Positions 25,532 to 35,471 are shown, numbered from the stretch's first letter. The stretch is 64,000 nt of DNA from Xanthobacteraceae bacterium (GCA_019635585.1 JAHBZE010000002.1:868001-932000); one strand, 5' to 3'. Numbers and translations are program-made. The notes: generated by a model not told the origin, from the sequence alone.

Positions 25532-26647
25532 CTAAGCTTCGTTCGCTATTGCGTTTACAACCCTTGAACGGGATACGGCTCGATTTGCAAGCAGTTTGTC
25601 CTCGCCCGTCTGGGTCAACCAGTCAAAGAGCTTCTGCAATCCGTGCCGTGTAGAGGACTCATCCCGGCAATTTGAGATCAGGCACAGTTGTATCTTCTGC
25701 ACGTTGTCGGCGACGTACACGCCGAATGAACCAGTAACGATTGTCGCGTCAGGAAAGCCCAGAAGTGCCATTGCCTGACTCTCCGTAACGGACCTATGGC
25801 AAGCGATTACGTGTACTGGCCCTGCAACGGCCCCTTTGAGCGTCGGAGCGGAGAGATGATCCTTTAGAAACGGCTGTCCGACCATTTCGCGCGCTGCGGG
25901 GACGCTCATAGCCGCAGGGATGGCAGATGGAAGAAAGAGCACCTTCTTGCCGGCTACTGGCAATACTACGCCCGCGGCCGTTACCTTTCCGCGCGACGAA
26001 AGCGCGTCGCTGAGCACGGTTCGCATCGCCGCATGCCGCGCCGAGAAATCCATGCGTGACCAATCTAGTGCTGGCCCGGCGTTGTATCGACTCCGCTTAA
26101 CCTCACGTGCGCCCTGCTGAACAAGATTCAGAACTGCTTCCCGCACCGCCTTCTTTGCTTCCAGGATAGCATTGTCAGGAGTGGTGACGCTTGCGCCGCG
26201 AAAGAGGTTTGCCCGGTCAACGTAATCCTGAAACCGTTTATCCTGGGGACCAGATGGGCGGAATTTTTTGTCGCTATCCATCAAAGAAACAACAGAGACC
26301 TTGCCAGAAGATTCGGAAAAAGCCGTCATCAGCTCCGCATGGCAGATGCCTATATCGCCACTCGACAGCGACCACCCTGCATTTCCATTATAGAGAACTA
26401 GTAAGAGATCAGCCTCACGTGCCTGCTCGACGCAAAGGTCCCAACTGTCTTGCGCGCCTGGTTCCGGCGGCTCATCCTCGTTGATCCATACCTCGAACGC
26501 TTCCTTTCCGAATAGCTTCTCGGCCTCGATTTGCTGTTTCAAGTGTGCCCTAATTTCAGAAAGCGTTCGGCTGCCGGTGCCGCCGCTTGCAGGAAAGCGG
26601 TCATTGCAACGGCTAGAGATCATGATCCTAATTTTACGGCGCGCCAT
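25532..26647 (-). CDS. DUF4062-type protein in the Res-Mod operon
   Basis: About 371 aa from the ATG at 26647 (an ATG three codons earlier is equally in frame). The first 160 residues fit the DUF4062 domain, a TIR-like alpha/beta fold (RRKIRIMISSRCNDRFP, EVWINEDEPPEPGAQDSWDLCVEQAREADLLLVLYNGNAGW, SDIGICHAELMTAF). DUF4062 occurs at the N-terminus of STAND-type immune proteins, but here the rest (about 200-371) lacks a NACHT ATPase and is unassigned. It directly follows Mod and precedes the helicase. It may be the signalling or effector arm of the restriction operon. Confidence 0.75.
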   Translation of the reverse strand: MARRKIRIMISSRCNDRFPASGGTGSRTLSEIRAHLKQQIEAEKLFGKEAFEVWINEDEPPEPGAQDSWDLCVEQAREADLLLVLYNGNAGWSLSSGDIGICHAELMTAFSESSGKVSVVSLMDSDKKFRPSGPQDKRFQDYVDRANLFRGASVTTPDNAILEAKKAVREAVLNLVQQGAREVKRSRYNAGPALDWSRMDFSARHAAMRTVLSDALSSRGKVTAAGVVLPVAGKKVLFLPSAIPAAMSVPAAREMVGQPFLKDHLSAPTLKGAVAGPVHVIACHRSVTESQAMALLGFPDATIVTGSFGVYVADNVQKIQLCLISNCRDESSTRHGLQKLFDWLTQTGEDKLLANRAVSRSRVVNAIANEA

Positions 26648-26656
26648 TCGTACCAC

Positions 26657-29590
26657 CTACACCGCAAAGACCTTCATCACCTCGTCGCCGAAGTGGTTGA
26701 TGACCTTGACTGCGAACCGGCCAGTGTCGGGGCGCGGGAACGGGCGCGACTTGTCTCGGTAGAGGGTCGCCCAAGCATTCTCGTCGATCTCGGCTTTTAA
26801 CGAGGTCTTGAGCGATTTGTAGGGATCGTTCGCGCCAGTGAAGTAAGCATGGCGCACGAAGAAGCTTTCCTCGTTGTAGTCCGTGTCGATGAACCATGCG
26901 GCGATGTCGTCCTTGCCGCTGGCGCGGACATCGCCAGTCTTAGGATCGAACACATCGACACCCAGAACTTCAACAACGATCTCGCCCTCTGTATTGAAAT
27001 CCCATTTGATATCTGGCTCCCCAAAAACGACGAACAGGTTGCCTGCGCCTGTGTTCTTGAGTTCGTCGGACATATGTAATTCGGGGTTCATCTTGGCCTT
27101 AAGGATCGGCAGCGGGCCAAGCTTGTTCAGCTCCGAGGTGTGCGCCTCGAAATTGAATCCGCAGGCGATCAATGCATCAAAGCGGGTATCCAGTGCCTCG
27201 CGCGCGGCTGCGGTCAGGTCGGCGCGGCTCACCGTGCCAAATTCAGGACCGACGAAAATCGCGCCGCGCTTTTCACTCTCACCCTCCATAAACCGGCCTT
27301 CGGCGGCGATCCATGTTCCGGGCCAGCCAGCGATGGATGTGAAGCTGATGCGGTCAGCCTTCTTCGCCTGCTGGACTCCTGAAGTTTTCAAGTGTTCCAA
27401 AATCATAGTGGTGAAGTCGTTGAATTCATCCGTGCCTTTAGGCAGCTTGCGTTTGCGCTTGCCGCCGGCGGCGTCCAGTTCCTCGATGAGCTCGATTTCA
27501 CTCGACGGAACGACGCGGTGGGGCGAGAGGCTTTCGACCGTGAACGGCCCCGCAACGCGGATGCGGGATTTGTCCTCGTAAGGTCTATCATAAAGAAGCT
27601 CAACATCCGCCTTCTTGGCTATGGATTCATCGATCTTCTTCTGGCGGGCTATGCGCAACTCCCACCAGGCTGCATGAGCTTTATTAGCTTTATCGATCCA
27701 GCCGGGTTCAGCCTCGCGCGGGATTTCCCATTCTTCCCATTTCTTGCCAAGAGTGGAATTGAGTTCGGCGCGCAGGGATTCAAGTTTTACCTGAAACTCC
27801 TCCCATATCACGTCGATCTCGGCGTTGTTGGCGATGGATTTCAACGTGATGTGCGGCGCGCGGTCATATACGAAGCCCTGGCGAATATCGCCATTAGTCG
27901 CCCTATCAACCGGAGGTTTGCCAGTCAGTGCGCCTTCTTTTTTACGACCCTCCTCACTGTCGGAGAGAAGATAAAAAGGATACTTCGCCCCCATCACACG
28001 CGCGCGCGCGAGCGCCAAAGCAACGCGCGAGGTGTCGACGGTGATCCATCGACGGCCCCACTGCTCCGCTACCGCCGCTGTCGTGCCAGAACCGCAAGTC
28101 GGATCTAGCGCAAGATCGCCGGGGTCGGTGGTCATGAGCAAACAACGTTCGATAACCTTTGTATTCGTCTGAACTACGTAAATCTTGTCTGAAGCAAAAC
28201 TCGAGGCTGTATCCAGCCACTGGTTGGTCAACGGAACGCCAGCGGCGTCGTCCAGGAATTTTACCTGCCAAAGAGTCGAGCCGGTTGTGGAAAGCCTGTC
28301 GGCTCTACGAAGTCGCTCCATTCCCTCTGGAGTGGTTCCCCACCACCTCTTACCAGGCTCGAAATCCCTGCCTTGAAATCTAATTGTGTACTTGCTACCT
28401 GGCCCCGGCTTGCTCAAATCCATGTGTCGGAAGCGTTTGCCAGTTACCGCGGTCTCACCCGCACGCTCTTGCTTCGTAAATGGGCGTCGGACACCGGATT
28501 CAATTTGCAAAAAGGAATAAGCGGCCTCTGTCGCGTCTGACATTGGTCTGTCGATCATCAGGCTGCGATACTTCATTTTCAGAGCATCGCGAGCGAACCA
28601 GAGTATGTAGTCTCCTGTCGAAGCTAACCCTTCCGCCTGCGCTAACCCTGAATTTGTTTTAAAACTGATTAGCGCCTTAAAGTTTTCCTCGCCAAACACC
28701 TCATCAAGAAGCGCACGAATTCTGTGCAAATTTTCGTCGTTGATTTGAACGAAAATACTACCGCTCTCAGTCAATAAATCCCGCATCGCCGTTAGGCGGT
28801 CGCGGAGATAAGTGAGATAGGAGTGAATACCGTCTTTCCATGTATCGCGGAAGGCGCGAACCTGTTCTGGCTCGCGGGAGATTTCCTCGATCTTCCCGTC
28901 CTTCACGTCGCGGGATCGCGTTGAAACCTGCCAGTTTGAATTGAATTTGATGCCGTAAGGCGGGTCGAAATAAATGCACTGTACTTGGCTGCGCAGGCCC
29001 TCGCGCTCGGCAAGGCTTGCCATTACCTGCAAGCTGTCGCCGAGAATAAAGCGGTTCGACCAGTTCTGGTCGTGCTGATAGAACTCGGTCTTTGCTTCGG
29101 GGGCGATACCGTTGAAGTCGTGGAAAAGGTCCGCGATGTCGCTCTCGGCATCACGCCTCTCCTTGGTGTGGCGCGTGAGGTCGTCGATAATCGCCTTGGG
29201 ATGAATCTTCTCTTGAATGTAGAGCGGCGGCGCGTTGACAATGAGATCCGACCAATCCTGCTGATCTTTACCGCGCCATGTGAGTTGCGCGTCGGACAGG
29301 TCGATGTAGCCAATCTCGGCCGCCTTCTTGACTTGGTCAGGCGTCAAACGTACGCGCGTACCTTTCCAGACAAGTTGCGGGTCAAGGTCGGCATCGCGAG
29401 GGCGCGTTTCGCCCTGTGCAAGGAGATGGCGGCGCGAATAGACGACGGGCTTGAAGGGCGCGATTTCTTCCGCCCGTTGCGCAGCGGATTGAAGTTCAGC
29501 GGTCGGGATGTTCTTTCGCTTCGCCTCTGTGTGCGTCAGCGTTTCGACCTGTTTCTGCGCGCCTGCCTTTTTCTTTGGCCCCCTGCTCAT
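26657..29590 (-). CDS. Beta-class DNA methyltransferase, type III Mod-like, with long C-terminal extension
   Basis: 977 aa. Catalytic motif IV YFDPPYG (DPPY at 209-212) precedes the SAM-binding motif I DPTCGSGTTAAVAEQWGRRWITVDTS (496-521), the beta order typical of type III Mod enzymes, with D-P-P-Y predicting N6-adenine (or N4-cytosine) methylation. The ordinary Mod is about 600-650 aa; here some 400 further residues follow, which may contain target recognition or contacts to Res. Its start overlaps the Res stop by 4 nt (ATGA). Cognate Res, DUF4062 and helicase genes complete the operon. Confidence 0.9.
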   Translation of the reverse strand: MSRGPKKKAGAQKQVETLTHTEAKRKNIPTAELQSAAQRAEEIAPFKPVVYSRRHLLAQGETRPRDADLDPQLVWKGTRVRLTPDQVKKAAEIGYIDLSDAQLTWRGKDQQDWSDLIVNAPPLYIQEKIHPKAIIDDLTRHTKERRDAESDIADLFHDFNGIAPEAKTEFYQHDQNWSNRFILGDSLQVMASLAEREGLRSQVQCIYFDPPYGIKFNSNWQVSTRSRDVKDGKIEEISREPEQVRAFRDTWKDGIHSYLTYLRDRLTAMRDLLTESGSIFVQINDENLHRIRALLDEVFGEENFKALISFKTNSGLAQAEGLASTGDYILWFARDALKMKYRSLMIDRPMSDATEAAYSFLQIESGVRRPFTKQERAGETAVTGKRFRHMDLSKPGPGSKYTIRFQGRDFEPGKRWWGTTPEGMERLRRADRLSTTGSTLWQVKFLDDAAGVPLTNQWLDTASSFASDKIYVVQTNTKVIERCLLMTTDPGDLALDPTCGSGTTAAVAEQWGRRWITVDTSRVALALARARVMGAKYPFYLLSDSEEGRKKEGALTGKPPVDRATNGDIRQGFVYDRAPHITLKSIANNAEIDVIWEEFQVKLESLRAELNSTLGKKWEEWEIPREAEPGWIDKANKAHAAWWELRIARQKKIDESIAKKADVELLYDRPYEDKSRIRVAGPFTVESLSPHRVVPSSEIELIEELDAAGGKRKRKLPKGTDEFNDFTTMILEHLKTSGVQQAKKADRISFTSIAGWPGTWIAAEGRFMEGESEKRGAIFVGPEFGTVSRADLTAAAREALDTRFDALIACGFNFEAHTSELNKLGPLPILKAKMNPELHMSDELKNTGAGNLFVVFGEPDIKWDFNTEGEIVVEVLGVDVFDPKTGDVRASGKDDIAAWFIDTDYNEESFFVRHAYFTGANDPYKSLKTSLKAEIDENAWATLYRDKSRPFPRPDTGRFAVKVINHFGDEVMKVFAV

Positions 29591-32500
29591 GCCCCACTCA
29601 CTTTCCTGGATTCATTCCCGCCAGTTGCCTCAACCGCCCGGTCGATGAGCGCAACAAATTCCTTCTGCATCTCAAAAACGTCGTCGAATTCCTCGAACGC
29701 CCAGCGACCATAGTTACCAAGGTTGTTCACACCCCTGATCCACTTCTGGCGGATCGCCTCGGATTTGAGTTTCACGTTCTCTCGACGATAGCCCTTCACC
29801 TCGACGATCAGATGCAGGGGATCGTCGGGGCCACGCCCATCGTCGATATTGACGATGAAATCCGGCAGATAGAAGCGCGCGGTTGATCCGTCTTTGTACG
29901 GGATTTCAAACCCAAGGCCCTGGTTCTTGACGTAGGAGAGAACGCGCGGGTGATCCTCGACGGCGCGGGCGAATTCGGCTTCCCAATCGCTGTCGCAGAC
30001 GACGTAGTTAATATGGCTCTTGGCCGGATCAGTCTCGTAAAGGTCTTTACTCGTCATGAACCCTACATGGCGGGTTGAGCCTTTCGGATTGTATGGATCG
30101 AGAACGGCTCGGATTCGTTCTTCGTCGCCGATGGCTGCGGCGATGCCGTTATAGATGCGCTCGGCTGCCTGCGCGGCGACTGCGAGAATTTGCAGCATCC
30201 ATGGTCCGGTGCCGCCCTTGCACTCAAGATAGCCTTCGTCGATCCATCGCCGGACGATGCGCTGGATTTGATAGAACAGATGCAGCTTTGGCTCGCCGTC
30301 GGCATCCTTGAAATAGGAATAGAGAAGATACTTCGCTAACTCGTAGGATACAGTGCTGGGGCGCTTGTCCTTCATCTCAGCAACGGTAAGGGTGATGCCC
30401 TCGCCGACGATGCCTTCGAGCAAGGTTTGCCCTGGCCCGACCATATCGGGCGTCAGAACCAGCTTTGAATTGGGCGTGAATTTCGCTTCCAGCCTTTCTT
30501 CGGGCAGGTCGATCCGGTAGCCGACGACACGCGGGAAGATCATTTCAAGCGCGGCACGTTCGCGTACTGCCGCTACGCGTGTCATTTTCTTGGGGGGATT
30601 GACTGGCGCGACCTGGGGTTTCGCCGTGAAGTCGAACGGAATGCCCATGATGTCGGCATACTCGACATTGAACAGGCCATCAGCATTCAGGTCATAGGAA
30701 TAGCGGCGCAAGCCGCGCCCGACGACTTGTTCGCAAAGCAGCTGCGTGCCAAAGGCGCGAACTCCGAGAATGTGGGTGACGGTGTTGGTATCCCAGCCCT
30801 CGGTCAGCATGGCGACCGACACAACACAGCGCACTTGTTCGCCTAGTCGCCCTTTCTTGCCGACCGTGTTCATGACTTCGCGCAGCAGGTCGGAATCGGA
30901 CAATTCTCCGACCTCACCTGCGCCGGAGCGCTGCGCAATCTCGCGCTTGTATTGCTCTATCTCAAGGGCGGCGGCGCGTCGGAAATCGTCGTCAAGAGCT
31001 TCGCCCGATTCAAGCTGCTTGCTGTCGATCAGCAGCGTGTTGGGACGAGCAAGGCGGTTTCCGTGTTCATCAAAATTGCTGAACAATGAAAGATGTCCGT
31101 GGTGGATGGTACGCAGCTCCTCGCTGTCCTGGGCGACGAGCCGCTGCCAGCCGGAGATCCATTCATAGACTAGTTTCGACGTGGAGGTGTTGTTGCAGAC
31201 GACGATGAACACCGGCGGCGTGTCGATGCCGGACTTTTGCCATTTCTCGAAAGTTTCTGAGTAGTGGTTGTAGAGCGCGACAAGCGCAGTCTGAAGTTTC
31301 GGTGCGATCTCAGCAGGATTGAGTTCTCCCTGACCCTTGCCGCGCCCCTTCTTGGGCATGTCGTCGCGGATATGCTCCCACAGGTCGCGAAACACTGGAA
31401 CGTCCGCTTCGGGGATATTATCGGCAGTAGGAACGCGCGGGAGTTTGACGATGCCGCACTCGATGGCATCCATCAGCGAGAAATCGCTAATCGTCCATGG
31501 AAAGAGCGTGCCCTCGGCATAGCCTGAACCGCGCAGAAAGAACGGTGTGGCGGAGAGGTCGTAGACGGCGCGCACGCCAAGCTTGCGCTTGAACATTTCG
31601 ATGCCGCTGATCCAGAGGCGCGCGGCTTCGTTTTCGGAATCAGCTTCCTTCTTGTCGTCACCCTTGAGGTCGTCGATGTCCCTATTGTCAGGCTTTTCGC
31701 GGTAGCAATGGTGGGCTTCGTCGTTGATTACGACGATATTCTTGAGGCCCATGAGTTCTTCGGCAACGCGCCGAACCATCTGACCTTCGGTTTCCTTGGT
31801 GGCAATAGGCGCGTGGCGACCTTGGAGAAGCGAGCGGCCTACCTTATTGACTTCAAGAATCTCCCTCAGCGCTAGCGCGTGGTAGTTGGTGATAACAATT
31901 TTGGCTTTGTTGATATCGTCCAGCATATCGCCGGGAACGAGTTCGCGGGCGCGGTAGTAGCTTTCGATATCGCTAGGTAACAAAACACGTAATCGGTCTT
32001 TGATCGTGATGCCCGGTGCAATGACCAAAAAGCCGCGCGAGAAGTGAGTGCTGTTGGGTGCGCGCACGGCATTGACGGTTTGCCATGCAATCAGCATCGC
32101 CATCACGGTGGTCTTGCCGGCGCCGGTCGCCATCTTCATGGCAAGGCGAAGCAATTCAGGGTTGGTTTGTTCGTTGGCCCCTAGGACGTGTTCCCAGATA
32201 TGGGCATATTGCTTTTTGTTTCGCGCAACTTCCGTCAGCCAAATGACCGTCTCGACGGCCTCAACCTGACAGAAGAACGGGCGCACTCCCTGAAATTGAT
32301 AGCTGCGCCAATAATTGAGGAGGCGCGCCGTGGCGGGCGTCACGCCCCATACTGCTGGGTTCGAGCGCCGCCATTCGCCAACATGACTGCGAATTTCGTT
32401 GATGATCGGGGTTGGGTTGTATTCTTGCTCCCCGGTAGAAAGCCCATCATCGGTTTGCAGCTCAAGCCTGCCTTGATCCTTGCTGACGTTCTTGCGCTTC

Positions 32501-32673
32501 TTCTTGCGTGGCTTCGGGACTGGCGTAATTAGTTCGGACTTACGTCGTCCGTCGCGTGGCGGTTCGTTAAGAGGCTGGCCATCCGAGTCCAGGGGATGGT
32601 GCCGGGACGGTTCCTCATAGGGAGAATTCAGAATTGGCTGCTCGAAGAAGGTGTTGGGCTGCGATGCAGTCAC
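29587..32673 (-). CDS. Type III restriction Res-like DEAD/DEAH helicase-nuclease
   Basis: 1028 aa. A basic, low-complexity leader (about 1-90) is followed by a superfamily-2 motor with Walker A MATGAGKT (181-188), DEAH (318-321), SATPFF and a C-terminal motif VGRGLRR. Near the end YLPDFIVNIDD...LIVEVKGY gives a PD-(D/E)xK nuclease (Asp938, Glu958, Lys960). This is the architecture of type III Res subunits, which translocate or slide along DNA and cut unmethylated sites with Mod. It is the first gene of the four-gene operon, with its promoter in the gap 32674-32937. Confidence 0.9.
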   Translation of the reverse strand: MTASQPNTFFEQPILNSPYEEPSRHHPLDSDGQPLNEPPRDGRRKSELITPVPKPRKKKRKNVSKDQGRLELQTDDGLSTGEQEYNPTPIINEIRSHVGEWRRSNPAVWGVTPATARLLNYWRSYQFQGVRPFFCQVEAVETVIWLTEVARNKKQYAHIWEHVLGANEQTNPELLRLAMKMATGAGKTTVMAMLIAWQTVNAVRAPNSTHFSRGFLVIAPGITIKDRLRVLLPSDIESYYRARELVPGDMLDDINKAKIVITNYHALALREILEVNKVGRSLLQGRHAPIATKETEGQMVRRVAEELMGLKNIVVINDEAHHCYREKPDNRDIDDLKGDDKKEADSENEAARLWISGIEMFKRKLGVRAVYDLSATPFFLRGSGYAEGTLFPWTISDFSLMDAIECGIVKLPRVPTADNIPEADVPVFRDLWEHIRDDMPKKGRGKGQGELNPAEIAPKLQTALVALYNHYSETFEKWQKSGIDTPPVFIVVCNNTSTSKLVYEWISGWQRLVAQDSEELRTIHHGHLSLFSNFDEHGNRLARPNTLLIDSKQLESGEALDDDFRRAAALEIEQYKREIAQRSGAGEVGELSDSDLLREVMNTVGKKGRLGEQVRCVVSVAMLTEGWDTNTVTHILGVRAFGTQLLCEQVVGRGLRRYSYDLNADGLFNVEYADIMGIPFDFTAKPQVAPVNPPKKMTRVAAVRERAALEMIFPRVVGYRIDLPEERLEAKFTPNSKLVLTPDMVGPGQTLLEGIVGEGITLTVAEMKDKRPSTVSYELAKYLLYSYFKDADGEPKLHLFYQIQRIVRRWIDEGYLECKGGTGPWMLQILAVAAQAAERIYNGIAAAIGDEERIRAVLDPYNPKGSTRHVGFMTSKDLYETDPAKSHINYVVCDSDWEAEFARAVEDHPRVLSYVKNQGLGFEIPYKDGSTARFYLPDFIVNIDDGRGPDDPLHLIVEVKGYRRENVKLKSEAIRQKWIRGVNNLGNYGRWAFEEFDDVFEMQKEFVALIDRAVEATGGNESRKVSGA

Positions 32674-32937
32674 GGGGGACCTTATTCTATTTTGGGCGCC
32701 ACCTCCCAGGTACAGGGCTGTAACGACCTCATTTACTTAATGTCTTGCCAATAGTCGCCGCTTTTCTGACTATTTTCCACCCGGCTCAATCCGGAGGTAC
32801 AACGGCACCGACATTCTGTGGCCTCCAGCCACTCAAATCTGATCGTTCTCCGTAGGCCTCTTCCTAGTGACTACAAACCCACTCGTTATTTGCTAATAGC
32901 CAGAGAGTGCCCCCCTAGGAGCGTGACGGTCTGAGCT

Positions 32938-33594
32938 ATGACTGAAGCTGGCAATCTACCGGGTGTACTTCCAATATTCCGGGGGGTGAAAGATACAGTA
33001 GAAATCGAGAAGCGTTTCGCTACGGCGGCAAAGCTTCTTATTAATTGCTTTCAACTGAGGTGCGAGGGACGCGAGCCATTTTCAATTACTTCCCTCGAGC
33101 TTTATTTAAAACTCCACGACAAAAGAGATATTTGGTGGGACCCCTCTACCGACAAGGGCCCGAGCGCAGACGAGCAGTTCAATGCCGGCACATGGTACGT
33201 TCGACAGAAAAAGGCTCAGCGACGCTGGAGAATCGACATCACGGCCGGCAGTCGGGCGGAGCGTATTCAAGCTGGCATCCTGATCCGACAGCTGGATGGT
33301 CTAGGTGGCCCTCAACCTGGCCCAGCGGTCGCCTTGCACTCTATCCTTCGCGGAAGATTCAGTGACGAGCCTTTCGATAGCAGTCATCTTGCCATGCTCA
33401 ATCAAATTCACGGGAAGAAGATCGATGGCACCAACGGCAGCCCCTTAATTCTGGAGCGACGCAAGAATTCGCTCGATAGATCCGTAGCCAAAGGAAAGCG
33501 GATAAATATACCCAAAGCATTGGGCAGTTCAACTAGAGATGCCTTACTGCGTGTTTCATTGTGGCGAAAGCACTCTTCCGACATCCCCATTTAG
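32938..33594 (+). CDS. Uncharacterised 218-aa protein, faint 3-methyladenine glycosylase likeness
   Basis: Not firmly recognised. The segment ADEQFNAGTWYVRQKKAQRRWRIDITAG followed by AGILIRQLDGLGGPQPGPAVAL resembles the core strand-and-loop of the MPG/AAG 3-methyladenine DNA glycosylase fold, which is often found in restriction islands. The catalytic glutamate context EAY is not clear (SLELYLKL is the nearest), so the call stays tentative. The ATG at 32938 lacks a close ribosome binding site. Divergent from Res and separated from it by 264 nt in which I see no gene, only a degenerate element-like string at 32881. Confidence 0.6.
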   Translation: MTEAGNLPGVLPIFRGVKDTVEIEKRFATAAKLLINCFQLRCEGREPFSITSLELYLKLHDKRDIWWDPSTDKGPSADEQFNAGTWYVRQKKAQRRWRIDITAGSRAERIQAGILIRQLDGLGGPQPGPAVALHSILRGRFSDEPFDSSHLAMLNQIHGKKIDGTNGSPLILERRKNSLDRSVAKGKRINIPKALGSSTRDALLRVSLWRKHSSDIPI

Positions 33595-33654
33595 GGACGA
33601 AGATTCTAACTAATGCGGCATTCGCCAAGCTAGAACGCTTTGCTAACACTAGAA

Positions 33655-33686
33655 CTCGATAGCTTTCTATAATTTCCTAGCGAGTT
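33655..33686. repeat. 13-6-13 palindromic element (E6)
   Basis: ACTCGATAGCTTT - CTATAA - TTTCCTAGCGAGT. The outer 9-bp arms pair with one mismatch. It begins 60 nt after the 218-aa gene and is the first of the closely spaced series at 33.6-37.4 kb. Confidence 0.8.
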
Positions 33687-33737
33687 GGCTTACTTGTAGG
33701 CCCAATGCTGAATGATACCCTGCAGTTCAGGAGAAAA

Positions 33738-34370
33738 ATGAACCAACCAAACAAATCGGCGGCAGAAATGATGAGGATGGCGGATGAATACGCCGCTAAG
33801 GCATCACCGCGCGCTAAGTTTGATCCCGTTAATGCGGGCTTTTGCGGAGCTGGGATCGTCGCTGGCGTACTGCTAATGTTTTCGATGCTTTCGGGCGTAG
33901 AGGTCTTTGGATTCGCCGGCCTCCTTACAATAGCAATCGGCTTCGCCGCTCCCTACCTCCTCCTACGATCTCAAAATGAGGCCAACATCCGCGCGACGGT
34001 TCAAGCCTTCGAGAAAATCCGGGCCGTTCAAAACCTTGAAACTGAAGTGGCAGAGCCTGACGCGTTCGACCCTAACATTGTTTCTGAAGATGCGAAGATT
34101 GCTGCCATTCGTAAGGTAAAGGCCAGGAAACTCATCGAATCGACCACCGCGACTACCGCGCGCTTTTTTAACTGGGAAGCGCGCTTGGCAATTGTATCGA
34201 ACAATCAGGCGTTCGTTCTCAATCCAGAAAGAGGTTGGCGCCTTGTCAACGGAGCAGACGTTACGCACGAACGCTTTGATGAGCTTTCAATTACCGACGC
34301 AGTAGACATTTTTGTAGATGAAGTTTTGAAGTTCGGGGCACCGCCTTTCGATCCTGTAAGACTGCTGTGA
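33738..34370 (+). CDS. Two-helix membrane protein of unknown function
   Basis: 210 aa from the ATG at 33738, chosen because CAGGAGA lies 7 nt before it; an in-frame ATG at 33705 has no such site. Residues 38-75 form two membrane helices (FCGAGIVAGVLLMFSML, FAGLLTIAIGFAAPYLLL). The remaining C-terminal 130 residues are soluble with a coiled helix (NEANIRATVQAFEKIRAVQ). No family recognised. Single gene flanked by elements E6 and E7. Confidence 0.65.
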   Translation: MNQPNKSAAEMMRMADEYAAKASPRAKFDPVNAGFCGAGIVAGVLLMFSMLSGVEVFGFAGLLTIAIGFAAPYLLLRSQNEANIRATVQAFEKIRAVQNLETEVAEPDAFDPNIVSEDAKIAAIRKVKARKLIESTTATTARFFNWEARLAIVSNNQAFVLNPERGWRLVNGADVTHERFDELSITDAVDIFVDEVLKFGAPPFDPVRLL

Positions 34371-34425
34371 ATCGGTAGCGGTCGAAAGCATCTGCTTGCA
34401 CGTTTTTATCTACAGCAAAAAATTA

Positions 34426-34457
34426 ACTCGATAGCTTTTCGTACTTTTCTATCCAGT
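34426..34457. repeat. 13-6-13 palindromic element (E7)
   Basis: ACTCGATAGCTTT - TCGTAC - TTTTCTATCCAGT. The outer 9-bp arms pair with one mismatch. Same orientation as E6, 56 nt after the membrane protein gene. Confidence 0.8.
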
Positions 34458-34523
34458 TAGGTCTAATTCGCTATCATGCAGCAATTCTTGAGTTCACCGG
34501 CACGCACGAACGTCTGTCGATTG

Positions 34524-35471
34524 CTATTGCTTCCCCAGCTCGAAAATTTGAATAAGCGGGATATTCTCAATCCGGCCGATATCGCCACCGCGCACTATTT
34601 CGATGCTGCCGCCATAAACTCGATTCGGCGATATCCATCGAGCGTTATTCCAATGCGCTCCTAGAATGATCTGCCCTTGCGGATTGTAGGTGAACAGAAA
34701 AACGAAAACCTCACCATCGAGCTGATCTACAACCGGAACACCAAACATGCGTGTCGGTACGTAGGGTGGATCAATGTAAATGAGTCTTTCCGCTTTCGTA
34801 TTTCTACTCTTGCGCATACCAACACGCGCTACGCGTTCGTGGAGCTCGCAGAATGTCGTTGTGATAACGCTGTTCAAGGCCAAGAGTAACGTCGTCTTTG
34901 CGCACAAATCGTCGGGTATTCCCAAGCTGCGCACCTTGAGACCCGGCACTATCTCCCTGTCCTGAAGATTTTCTACAGGCGCGGGCTGGGCTGAATTAAT
35001 TGCGACCCTATTTGGGCAGAGAAGCGAAAATGCCGCTAGACGCTCTACGTACCCACATACTGCAGCGGAACAAAGTTGCTCATTATTCACTACATCAAAG
35101 ATTATGTAATCAGTGTCAAAGTCATCGGACTTCTTTGTGTTCGCTCCACGAAAATGGAGTGGCGTGCCAAAGACATCTGAAAATTCACCAGTAACACAGT
35201 TCGCCGTGATCCGATCTTTGTTGCCGATGCTCAGGTTTTCATCGACGCACTTTTGTGAATTGTCACCTATATACTCCGTGCAATAAGCCTTCGCGTTCTC
35301 CAACGTATGCCTTATCTCAGCGTACGAAGCGTTGGAATCTATTCCAGACACTTTGAGAACGGTCACATTCATTCCAATTTTTGATCCGTATGGAATCTCG
35401 TTCGCTCGGATAGTTTCAATGTTGGCTGAGACGGAAAATAATAATGCAAAAAAGAGAAAAGTGCTTTTCAT
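34524..35471 (-). CDS. Exported protein of unknown function
   Basis: 315 aa with a clear Sec signal peptide (MKSTFLFFALLFSVSA, then cleavage near ANIETIRA). The mature chain has about nine cysteines (AYCTEYIGDNSQKC, TANCV, QLCSAAVCGY, SLLCP, DDLCA, TTFCEL), suggesting disulfides in the periplasm. The C-terminal part is beta-rich. No family recognised. It is the one gene on the minus strand between elements E7 and E8, which argues against a simple operon in this stretch. Confidence 0.68.
   Translation of the reverse strand: MKSTFLFFALLFSVSANIETIRANEIPYGSKIGMNVTVLKVSGIDSNASYAEIRHTLENAKAYCTEYIGDNSQKCVDENLSIGNKDRITANCVTGEFSDVFGTPLHFRGANTKKSDDFDTDYIIFDVVNNEQLCSAAVCGYVERLAAFSLLCPNRVAINSAQPAPVENLQDREIVPGLKVRSLGIPDDLCAKTTLLLALNSVITTTFCELHERVARVGMRKSRNTKAERLIYIDPPYVPTRMFGVPVVDQLDGEVFVFLFTYNPQGQIILGAHWNNARWISPNRVYGGSIEIVRGGDIGRIENIPLIQIFELGKQ

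Noticed and set aside
26657-32673. Calling the Res-Mod operon BREX or DISARM
   Set aside because: No PglZ, BrxC, BrxL, DrmA or DrmB features; the helicase-nuclease and beta-class methyltransferase pattern is type III-like.
32881-32912. Further copy of the element before the 218-aa gene
   Set aside because: ACTCGTTATTTGC matches the left arm loosely, but the right arm is absent at the required distance.
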